Source of the DNA: Elusimicrobiota bacterium
GTDB lineage: Bacteria; Elusimicrobiota; Elusimicrobia; UBA1565; UBA9628
Assembly (NCBI GenBank): GCA_016182905.1
Contig: JACPFR010000010.1
Span: forward strand, 124,001 to 188,000
Length of the DNA stretch: 64,000 nucleotides
Direction: 5' to 3'
In this document: in pieces, positions 16,708-23,746 of the stretch
Numbering within the stretch: position 1 is the stretch's first letter
Layout of the letters: every line of letters starts with the position of its first letter
Notes under the pieces: generated by a model
Database searches by the model: none
Seen by the model: only the letters and a program-made list of their open reading frames with translations
Told to the model about the DNA's origin: nothing
Position numbers and translations under genes: made by a program

Positions 16708-18012
16708 ATGATTGCGCAGCGCACGAATGTTCTCATCATCGGGGCCGGCCCCGCGGGCAGCGCGCTGGGCGCCTACCTCGCCCGCGCCGGGATCCGCTGC
16801 CTGATCGTCGAGGCCGAGACCTTCCCGCGCCCCCACGTCGGGGAATCCCTGGTCCCGGCCGCGAACCGGGTCTTCCGCGAGATCGGGTTCCTGGACCGGA
16901 TGACGAGGTCGGATTTCGTCGTGAAGCGCGGGGCCTCTTGGTCTCTGCCCCGTCGCGACGGCGCGGGCGAGGCCCGCTGGGCGCACGATTGGGCCGGCAT
17001 CCCGGAGGACTGCCGCGTGGAGTTCAAGGAGCGGCCGCTGCCGGGCGTCGAGGCCCATACCTGGCACGTGGACCGGTCCCGTTTCGACGAGATGCTGGCC
17101 CGGCACGCCTGCGAGCAGGGCGCGGAGCTGCGCCACGGCGTCGCGGCGGCGGGCGTGGACGTCGCCGCGGACGGGGTCACGACCCGCCTCTCGGACGGGA
17201 GCGAGGTCCACAGCGACCTGATCGTGGACGCCAGCGGGCGCCGGACCTTCCTCGGCGCGGCGCGAGGCCTGAAGGTCCTGGACCCGCTCTTCGACCAGTA
17301 CGCCGTCCACGCCTGGTTCCGCGGCCTCGACCGGGGCCCCGCGACCCCCGACCACATCTTCGTGCACTTCTTGGCGTCGCCGGGCAGCTGGATCTGGCAG
17401 ATCCCCATCACTCGGGACCTCACCAGCGTCGGCCTCGTCACGCGGAAGCCGAGGCTGCGCGCGCGCCGGGGCTCCCCCGGCGAGCTCTTCCACGAGATGC
17501 TCGCGCAGCGGCCCGAGCTGGCGCGGCGCGTCGGCGCCGCCGAGCGGGCGAACGAGTTCAAGGTCGAGGCCGACTACAGCTACGAGATGAAGGCCTTCCA
17601 CGGCGACCGCTTCCTGCTCATCGGCGACGCCGCCCGCTTCGTGGACCCCATCTTCTCCTCGGGCGTGAGCATCGCCCTCAACGGCGCGCGCTTGGCCGCC
17701 GCCGACATCATCGCCGCCGCCAAGACCGGCGACTACCGCGCCGCGTCCTTCTCCCGCTTCGGATCCACCCTGCGCACGGGCACCCGCAATTGGAAGCGCT
17801 TCATCGAGGTCTACTACGCCCTCAACGTGCTCTTCACCTGGTTCATCGACCGCGAGGAGTACCGCGGCCCCCTGCTGCAACTGCTCCAGGGCGACGTCTA
17901 CGACGAGGTCGTGCCGGTGCTCGACGAGCTGGAGGCTCTGGTCCGCGCCGTGGCCGCGGACCCCGGCCATCTCTGGCACGCCCAGCTCAACAAGGACTTC
18001 GTCCGCGGCTAG
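16708..18012 (+). CDS. FAD-dependent halogenase (PltA-type pyrrole/phenol class)
   Basis: 434 residues. The FAD-binding GxGxxG is GAGPAG (12-17). PRPHVGESLVP (40-50) is the halogenase flavin/strap region. Lys73 in FVVKRGASW matches the catalytic lysine that forms the chloramine or positions HOCl. WIWQIP (228-233) fits the WxWxIP halogenase signature. GDAARFVDPIFSSGVSIAL (about 300-320) is the second FAD motif. It is divergent from the carrier/dehydrogenase/adenylation operon with 25 bases between starts, matching the pyoluteorin logic in which PltA chlorinates carrier-bound pyrrole. No dedicated flavin reductase is seen in this window. GTG 16705 is an alternative start. The stop overlaps the convergent acetyltransferase stop through CTAG. 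Confidence 0.85.
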   Translation: MIAQRTNVLIIGAGPAGSALGAYLARAGIRCLIVEAETFPRPHVGESLVPAANRVFREIGFLDRMTRSDFVVKRGASWSLPRRDGAGEARWAHDWAGIPEDCRVEFKERPLPGVEAHTWHVDRSRFDEMLARHACEQGAELRHGVAAAGVDVAADGVTTRLSDGSEVHSDLIVDASGRRTFLGAARGLKVLDPLFDQYAVHAWFRGLDRGPATPDHIFVHFLASPGSWIWQIPITRDLTSVGLVTRKPRLRARRGSPGELFHEMLAQRPELARRVGAAERANEFKVEADYSYEMKAFHGDRFLLIGDAARFVDPIFSSGVSIALNGARLAAADIIAAAKTGDYRAASFSRFGSTLRTGTRNWKRFIEVYYALNVLFTWFIDREEYRGPLLQLLQGDVYDEVVPVLDELEALVRAVAADPGHLWHAQLNKDFVRG

Positions 18013-18479
18013 GGGAGGAGGGTGAAGTCCACCCAGTCCACGGACTGGATCTTCGCGCCCAGGCGCTCGGCCACCCGCTTCATCTCGGGCGAGCCCGTGT
18101 GAGAGTAGACGTGCGTGAAGCCGCGCGAGCGCGCCCACTCCAGGTAGCGTTCCAGCAGCACGAAGCCCAGCCCGAGCCCGCGCCGCTCCCGCGTGATGTA
18201 GGTCTCGTTGATGTACGCGTAATGCCCGCCCAGCGTGCGGCAGTCGTTGGAGAGCTGATAGCCGTCCACCCGTTCCTCGGGCCCCAGCAGCGCGTGCAGC
18301 AAGACGCCCGAGCGCCCCTTCGTCAACTCCCGCAGGCGCCGCGCCGCGTCCGGGGCGGGGGAGTGCCCCTCCTCCGCGGCCTGCTCGGCGATGAGCGCCG
18401 CCGCGCCGTCGTAGAGCGCGGGGGAGGCGTCCGCGTCGAGCTGGACGAGGCGATAGCCGTCCGAGGGATACGTGCCCAT
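18009..18479 (-). CDS. GNAT-family N-acetyltransferase
   Basis: 156 residues. The acetyl-CoA-binding loop is RRGLGLGFVLLERYL (R/Q-x-x-G-x-G/A motif A), preceded by the beta-strand YINETYITRE and followed by GFTHVYSHTGSPEMKRVAERLG. A well-formed promoter (TTGACC, 17 bases, TATGAT) ends 7 bases before the ATG at 18479. The upstream in-frame ATG at 18491 lies inside the -10 box, so the shorter start is preferred. Substrate unknown. It is convergent with the halogenase and could serve self-protection or tailoring in that pathway, but nothing in the sequence proves it. Confidence 0.8.
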   Translation of the reverse strand: MGTYPSDGYRLVQLDADASPALYDGAAALIAEQAAEEGHSPAPDAARRLRELTKGRSGVLLHALLGPEERVDGYQLSNDCRTLGGHYAYINETYITRERRGLGLGFVLLERYLEWARSRGFTHVYSHTGSPEMKRVAERLGAKIQSVDWVDFTLLP

Positions 18480-18515
18480 GCGCCGTATCATAGCCTCCCC
18501 GGACTCCCCGGTCAA
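18480..18515 (-). promoter_or_regulatory. Sigma70-type promoter of the acetyltransferase gene, leaderless geometry
   Basis: On the minus strand the -35 TTGACC occupies 18510-18515, the -10 TATGAT 18487-18492, with exactly 17 bases between. Only 7 bases (18480-18486) lie between the -10 and the ATG, so transcription should begin at or next to the start codon. Confidence 0.7.
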
Positions 18516-18526
18516 TGCCGCTCGCG

Positions 18527-20377
18527 TCACTCGGGATAGGGCCGCGACTGCACGATCACGACCTTCCCGTCCTCGATGACCCACTCGATGTCCTGAGGAA
18601 CGCCCGCGAACGCCTTCTGCACGCGCAGCGCCATCCGTCCGAGGGCGCGGACGCGGTCCTCGTCGAGCACGCGGGCGCCGACCGCGATGCGCTCCCGGCG
18701 AAGGCCTCCCTCCGGGGCGGCGCGCATCGCGGTGTCGTCGGCGGAGGCGCCGGCGAACTCGACGCGCTCGCCCTCGCTCCGGTAGACGGCGCGTTCCGGG
18801 CGGCTCGTCGCCTCGACGACGCGCTCGCCGAAGCCCTTCTTGGCCTCGATGAGGACGATCCCCGTCCGGCCGCGGCGCGCGGGGTCGGCCGTCGCCATGA
18901 CGCCCGCGGACTGCGCGACGGCGGTGCGCTGGATCAGGACCGCCGGCAGGGCCCCGAGGTGATCGATGCCGAACGCCTCGCGCGCGACGACGGCGCGCTC
19001 GTTCCAGATCGACGCCCACACTTTTTTGACCGCGTCGAGCGCCTGGGCGGAGCCGACGGCGTTGGGCACCGTCGTGTACAGCCCGGCGCCCGTGAAGCCC
19101 GTCAGGTCCTCGGCGTTGGTCGAGCTGCGCACGAAGACGCCGCCGCCCAGCTCCGGCAGGAGCGCCGCCACCTCGCGCTCGAGGTCCGGATCGTGCGTCC
19201 CGGACTCGATCCTCGCGCGGAGCGCGTCCAGCAGCGCCCGGCGCTCGACGGCGCCGCTGGCGGCGGCCAGGCCGTCGAGCGCGCGCCGGATCTCGGGCTC
19301 CAGGCCGTTGCGCCGGATGAAGTCCGCGTAGCGCGAGAAGGGGATCGTGAAGCCCGGCGGGACCCGCGCCTCGGGCACGGCCGCCATGACCTCTCCCAGG
19401 TTCGCCGATTTGGCGCCGAAGCGGCGGGAGTCGGGGCCGCGCTGGCGCGAGAGCGCGGTGAGCTCGCGCCAGTCCAGGTCGGCCGAGAGCCGCCGCTTGG
19501 GCCGCGCGCGCCGCGCCCGCGCGAGGCCGGCCTCGCCCGCGGCGGCGGCCCGCAGGGTCCAGCTCGACGGGTGGATCTCGAGGACGGCCTCCCGTCCCTC
19601 GAGCTCGGCGATCAGCGGCTCGGCGCCGAGCGTCACGGCGCCGGGAACGCCGAGCGCGCGGGACAGCATGACCATGTGCGAGAGCGCGCTGGCCGGACGC
19701 GTCAGGAGGAAGCCCGCGAGGGCCGGGAGGTAGCGCGGCGTGCGGCGGAAGACCAGGATCTCGTCGGACGAGGTCCGCGCCTTCTCGACGTCGCCCTCGA
19801 CGATCTTGAGGCGCCCGACCGCGCGCCCCGCGTTGAGCGCCTCGTAGGCCGGCGCGGGCTCGACGAACGGGAGCGAGGGCACGCCGGCCTGCGCGGCCGC
19901 CTGGGCCTGCTCCGGATTCAAGGGACGCAGGGTCGCCGGCTCGGGCAGTCCCGCCGAGAGCGCCCGATGCGCGCGCGCGAGCAGCGCCGCCGGGATGTGA
20001 TCGTCGGACCAGAGCTCGAGCTCGAAGCCGCCCTCCGGAAGGACCGCCGGGCGGAGGAACGCCATCGTGAAGCGGCGCGCGTCGGTGTCGACGGACTCCG
20101 CGTACAGGGCCTGCCCGCGATTGACCGTGAGATGGGCGTCGGCGAGGAAATCGTCGTGGGCGTCGTAGCGGCGCGTGTCGATGAAGTAGGCGCGGTCCCG
20201 GTCGCGGTGATCGACCACGGCCAGCACGAGCGGGCGCGCTCCCGGCGCTCCCGCGGGACGGGGCGCGGCCCAGCGCTCGAACTCCCCGGCCGCGGCGACG
20301 CTGCCCGTCGACAGGGAGGCTCGGGCGCCGGTCGAAGCCGAGACCGTGAGAAGCAGGATCGCGAGCGTTCGCCTCAC
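18527..20377 (-). CDS. Exported PEP-synthase/PPDK-like protein (swivelling domain plus ATP-grasp)
   Basis: 616 residues from GTG 20377 (ribosome binding site GGAGGAG). Residues 1-20 (MRRTLAILLLTVSASTGARA) look like a signal peptide. After an unknown N-terminal domain comes a PEP-utilising mobile-domain-like segment (RPASALSHMVMLSRALGVPG, near 250-270; the His would be the phospho-carrier). The PEP-synthase ATP-binding domain follows (FGAKSANLGEVMAA; GGGVFVRSSTNAEDL; DIEWVIEDGKVVIVQSRP at the C-terminus). Canonical enzymes have ATP-grasp first and no export signal. The GTG overlaps the upstream Cys-rich gene stop (20374-20377). An exported ATP-using dikinase would be odd, so either the signal is not cleaved or the domain has a new role. 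Confidence 0.75.
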   Translation of the reverse strand: MRRTLAILLLTVSASTGARASLSTGSVAAAGEFERWAAPRPAGAPGARPLVLAVVDHRDRDRAYFIDTRRYDAHDDFLADAHLTVNRGQALYAESVDTDARRFTMAFLRPAVLPEGGFELELWSDDHIPAALLARAHRALSAGLPEPATLRPLNPEQAQAAAQAGVPSLPFVEPAPAYEALNAGRAVGRLKIVEGDVEKARTSSDEILVFRRTPRYLPALAGFLLTRPASALSHMVMLSRALGVPGAVTLGAEPLIAELEGREAVLEIHPSSWTLRAAAAGEAGLARARRARPKRRLSADLDWRELTALSRQRGPDSRRFGAKSANLGEVMAAVPEARVPPGFTIPFSRYADFIRRNGLEPEIRRALDGLAAASGAVERRALLDALRARIESGTHDPDLEREVAALLPELGGGVFVRSSTNAEDLTGFTGAGLYTTVPNAVGSAQALDAVKKVWASIWNERAVVAREAFGIDHLGALPAVLIQRTAVAQSAGVMATADPARRGRTGIVLIEAKKGFGERVVEATSRPERAVYRSEGERVEFAGASADDTAMRAAPEGGLRRERIAVGARVLDEDRVRALGRMALRVQKAFAGVPQDIEWVIEDGKVVIVQSRPYPE

Positions 20378-21087
20378 CGGCTCCTCCCCGGCTCGCGGGC
20401 CCGACGGCAATAGCCGCGCGCCGCGCGCCGGCGCGCGGCCGCGCACCATTCGTCCCCTTCGCCCTTTCGGATGGCGGCGACCTCGGCCGCGAACGCCTCG
20501 CACGCGGCCAGGTCCAGGGAATGCCCCGCGTCCGCGCAGCCGTAGACCGGGTAGAGATCGAGACGGCAGCTGCGCTCGACGTCCATCCGGTCGGCGCCCT
20601 CCGCCACGATCGGGGGCGAGGAGAGCTTTTCGCACGCGGGATAGTAGCCGGGGCCGTAGGCTCGCGCGAGCGCCTCGCACGCGGCGTCGAGGCTCCGGTA
20701 GCGGCGGCCGGCGGCCTCGGGGGCGAGCCAGCGCCGGCAGTCGGGAAGGGCCGCGCGCCCTCGCCCGCCGGCCGCGCGGCGGGCGAAGCGCAGGAAGTGC
20801 GCGTGCGACAGGCACGCCGCCTCGAGCGTGGGCAGGTCGTCGTCGTTCAAGGCGAACGGACGCAGGACCCTGCAGGCCTTCCCGCCTCCGTCCGCCGCCG
20901 CGAGGCACGCGCCGTGGTCGACCAGCGCGCGCGCCAGCTCCCGGTCCTCGTCCGGCCGGAATCCGGGCTCCCGGCGCATGACCTCGAGCGAGAACGACGT
21001 CTCGCAGCCGTCTTCGGGGGCGTCGGGCGCCGCGGCCGCGGCCGAGGCGCCGAGCGCGAGCCCGGCGAGGAAGCCGGCGCCGATCAT
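20374..21087 (-). CDS. Exported cysteine-rich protein of unknown function
   Basis: 237 residues. Residues 1-20 form a signal peptide (MIGAGFLAGLALGASAAAAA). The mature part has about 13 cysteines at regular spacing, suggesting disulfide bonds, and ends in a basic tail. It lies 8 bases downstream of the metalloprotease gene and overlaps the next gene by four bases, so all three are one operon. Similar small exported proteins occur at 602-1360 and, again beside a metalloprotease of the same family, at 48694-49218. It could be a substrate, inhibitor or partner of the protease. I know no family for it. Confidence 0.7.
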   Translation of the reverse strand: MIGAGFLAGLALGASAAAAAPDAPEDGCETSFSLEVMRREPGFRPDEDRELARALVDHGACLAAADGGGKACRVLRPFALNDDDLPTLEAACLSHAHFLRFARRAAGGRGRAALPDCRRWLAPEAAGRRYRSLDAACEALARAYGPGYYPACEKLSSPPIVAEGADRMDVERSCRLDLYPVYGCADAGHSLDLAACEAFAAEVAAIRKGEGDEWCAAARRRAARGYCRRAREPGRSR

Positions 21088-21095
21088 CGTCCGGA

Positions 21096-22376
21096 TCAAG
21101 GCCTGGTGTTCCGCGCCCGGGCTTTCGCCGTGAGACCCGCGCCCCAGCGGATGAGGGCGGCGACGTCCGCGGGGTGCCGGGAGAGCAAGGCGGACGCGTC
21201 CTCCGCCGCGCGGGCGTGCTCGCCCAACAGGAAGTTGAGCGCGGCTCGGCGCAGGATCAGCCGCTCGTCCCGGGAGCGTTCCAGCAGGGCGTCGAGGTGC
21301 GCGACGGCGCGCGCGCGCTGCCGCTCGGTGTAGTAGGGTCCGGCGAGCTTGCGCAGCGCGTCCGGCCAGGATTCCCGCCCGGGGTCGGCGGGCGGCTCGA
21401 GCTTCGCGGACTGGCGCGGGAAAACTTCGAGCAGGCGGGGGTAGAAGTCCGACAAAGCCGGATAACGCTCGCGCGAGGCCTCGTATTCCCGCAGCCGGGA
21501 GAGGAACGCCGCGAGGTGCGGGCGCCGGCTGAATTCCTCGAGACGGAATTCCCTGCTCGCGGCCTCCTCCCCGCGCTCCAGGGCGACGAGACGAAGCATC
21601 ACCGCTCTCACGAGATGCTCTCTCATGCCGTGGAGCCAATTGCGGCAGTTGCTGCGCAGGCCGGCGCCCAAGGAGAACGGGCGGTCCTTCTCCTCGTGGT
21701 CGTAGAGGTTCGCGGTCATGTCCAGGACCCCGTGCCCCAACTCGTGCCACACGACGGCGTCGAGGCTGTGATCGGCGGAGTCCCGCTCCGCGGAAGGGCA
21801 GGAATCCGCGTCCAGGATGCTGACGATCTCGTGACGGGCGTCGTCGCGCAGCCAGACCCGGTTGAGGCTGACGCCCCGCGCGCACAACGGGGAGACGATG
21901 ATCCGGTAGCGTCCGAGAAAGGGCAGGCCGGTGTAGCGCTCGATCTTCCCGGCGTGATCGTCCTGCTCCACCCGCCTTCTCAGCGCGTCGACCGCGGGGC
22001 TCAGCCTCGGGGCGCAGGCGCCGAGGACGGCGGTGAACCGCGAGTCCCGCGCGAAAGCCCGCATGGCTCCCAGCCACGGCTCCCAGACGCCGCTTCTCTC
22101 GGCCTCTCCCCTGCAGGAGTCCAGCGCCGCGTCGAACTCCAGCTCCGGGGGCGCGGTGCGCATCAGGAGGAGATCCTTGCGCTGGAAGAAGTCCGGATCG
22201 GACTTGTGCATCCGCGCGTTCAGCTTCACGGCGGGGTGGGTCTTGAAAGGCGCGCAGGCCTTCGCGAGCGCCCGCGCGTAGTCCCGGCCCGGACCCTTGA
22301 GGGCGGCGGTCGCGCGCGTGCCCAGCAGGTCCACCGCGCCCAGGAGCTCGATGGATGGGTCGATGACGACGTCCAT
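21096..22376 (-). CDS. HELGH zinc metalloprotease-like protein with C-terminal helical repeats (paralog of 46893-48689)
   Basis: 426 residues. The zinc motif HELGH is at His211-Glu212-His215 (VVWHELGHGVLDM), followed by NWLHGMREHLVRAVMLRLV, whose Glu may be the third ligand. FLSRLREYEASRERYPALSDFYPRLL is strongly shared with the second paralog at 46893. The C-terminal 80 residues are TPR-like. No signal peptide (MDVVIDPSIELLG), so the enzyme is probably cytoplasmic despite its exported neighbour. It is divergent by 35 bases from the methylase-fold gene cluster. The family resembles DUF4932-type HExxH proteins, but I cannot confirm this. Confidence 0.75.
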   Translation of the reverse strand: MDVVIDPSIELLGAVDLLGTRATAALKGPGRDYARALAKACAPFKTHPAVKLNARMHKSDPDFFQRKDLLLMRTAPPELEFDAALDSCRGEAERSGVWEPWLGAMRAFARDSRFTAVLGACAPRLSPAVDALRRRVEQDDHAGKIERYTGLPFLGRYRIIVSPLCARGVSLNRVWLRDDARHEIVSILDADSCPSAERDSADHSLDAVVWHELGHGVLDMTANLYDHEEKDRPFSLGAGLRSNCRNWLHGMREHLVRAVMLRLVALERGEEAASREFRLEEFSRRPHLAAFLSRLREYEASRERYPALSDFYPRLLEVFPRQSAKLEPPADPGRESWPDALRKLAGPYYTERQRARAVAHLDALLERSRDERLILRRAALNFLLGEHARAAEDASALLSRHPADVAALIRWGAGLTAKARARNTRP

Positions 22377-22411
22377 GCCGCCGAGTATAGCATTTGGTAC
22401 AATCACCGCCG
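22377..22411. promoter_or_regulatory. Compact divergent promoter between metalloprotease and methylase operons
   Basis: Only 35 bases separate the two operons. Minus strand: TATACT at 22384-22389 ends 7 bases before the metalloprotease ATG. Plus strand: an extended -10, TGGTACAAT (TACAAT 22398-22403), ends 8 bases before a TTG at 22412. The two -10 boxes sit back to back, so the operons may compete for polymerase or be co-regulated. Neither has a good -35. Confidence 0.5.
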
Positions 22412-23746
22412 TTGAAACGCTCGGCATCCGGCCCGGTGAAGACGGCTCAGCCCTCCTTGGAGCGCGCGCAGGCGCTCTCGGACGAGGGCTCGGTCGTCGA
22501 GGCGATCGCGGAGATCGACCGCCTTATCGGGCTTTCGCCCGGGACCGCGTTGTACCTGCGCAAGGTCCGCTTCCTCCTGCAGCGCCGCAACTATGAGGAA
22601 GCCGGCCGCGCGCTCGACGCCGCCGACGCGCTCTCTCCCGGAGACCGGGCGATCTCGGTCGCCCGCGCCGAGCTTTACGTGATGACCGACCGCCTCGCCG
22701 AGGCCCGGACCGAGTTCGAGAAGGCCCTCGAGGGCGCGCCGGCCGACGAGTTCCTGAGGCTGGCCCGCCTGCGCATCCTGATCCAGCAGGGCCTCGCCGA
22801 GGAGGCCGGCGCCGAGATCGCCGCGCTCGCCGAGACCGGCTCGCCGGCGTCGAGGCTCGAGGCGCGCTTGTGCCGGGGCCTGCTGGCGCTGAAGGTCCGC
22901 GACCATCGCGCCGCGCGCGACGGCTTCACCGCGATAATGAAGGAGCTGCCCAAGGAGCATCCGGTCTCGATGCGCGCCCGCTTCTATTGGGCGGCGTCGC
23001 GGGCCGTCGACCCCGAATTTCGAAGGAGGACCGGCATGGACGCGACGACCCGCAAACCGAGCAAGCTCTATCTCTGCGGCCTGGGCATCTTCCCTCCGTA
23101 CACGGCGTCCCTGGAGGTCATCCACGCGCTCAGCCTCTGCGACGTGATCTTCAACAACGTGGCCGGCCCCGAGGTGCGCGAGCTGCTCGCCGAGTTCTGC
23201 TCCGACATCCGCCCCGCCTCCTATCAGGCCTGGCAGGACGAGCCGAAGTGGGCCGACCGTATCTTTGATCAGTTGGGCAAAGGGAAGACCGTCGGGTTCA
23301 TCACGCGCGGCCATCCGCTGGTGTTCGGCGGCCTCGCCGTCGAGCTCGTGCGGCGCTGCGGGGTCCAGCAGGTCGACCATCAGACCTTCGGCGCCGTGTC
23401 CTCGATCGACCATCTGCTCGCCTTCACGGGCAAGGGGCTCGGCGACGACTTCGAGGGCATCCAGGCCATGGACCGGCCGGCGATAGACCGCGCCGAGACG
23501 ATGAACACGGCTTTGCCCCTGCTCGCCTGCTTCTACTCCGGCCTGGAGGCCAAGGGCGAGGTCGCGGCCTTCCAAAAAAGCCTCGGGCGCTTCTATCCCA
23601 AGGAGCATCTGTGCTGGATGTTCGGTCCCAAATACGACGCGACGCCGGCGGTCGTCGCGGTCGGCGCGCTCGCCAAGACCTATCCGAAGGTGCACTCGAG
23701 CCTGATGCTCTACGTCCCGCCGCTCGTCGGGAAGGCCGAAAAATGA
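22412..23746 (+). CDS. TPR - tetrapyrrole-methylase-fold fusion (borosin methyltransferase-like), copy 1
   Basis: About 444 residues. Residues 1-210 are TPR-like hairpins. The rest is a tetrapyrrole-methylase (TP_methylase) fold: glycine-rich first strand LYLCGLGIFPPY, LSLCDVIFNNVAGPEVRELL, GFITRGHPLVFGG (GHP motif), GIQAMDRPAID, and LMLYVPPL near the C-terminus. These blocks line up in order with the alpha-N-methyltransferase domain of borosins (OphMA, SonM). The Arg/Tyr pair those enzymes use for backbone N-methylation is not apparent between the second and third blocks. No core peptide follows the domain. Start uncertain: TTG 22412 or GTG 22436. Its stop overlaps the next gene (ATGA). Confidence 0.75.
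   Translation: MKRSASGPVKTAQPSLERAQALSDEGSVVEAIAEIDRLIGLSPGTALYLRKVRFLLQRRNYEEAGRALDAADALSPGDRAISVARAELYVMTDRLAEARTEFEKALEGAPADEFLRLARLRILIQQGLAEEAGAEIAALAETGSPASRLEARLCRGLLALKVRDHRAARDGFTAIMKELPKEHPVSMRARFYWAASRAVDPEFRRRTGMDATTRKPSKLYLCGLGIFPPYTASLEVIHALSLCDVIFNNVAGPEVRELLAEFCSDIRPASYQAWQDEPKWADRIFDQLGKGKTVGFITRGHPLVFGGLAVELVRRCGVQQVDHQTFGAVSSIDHLLAFTGKGLGDDFEGIQAMDRPAIDRAETMNTALPLLACFYSGLEAKGEVAAFQKSLGRFYPKEHLCWMFGPKYDATPAVVAVGALAKTYPKVHSSLMLYVPPLVGKAEK

Noticed and set aside
18477-18491. Upstream ATG at 18491 as the acetyltransferase start
   Set aside because: It lies within the -10 hexamer of a good promoter, so it would not be transcribed.
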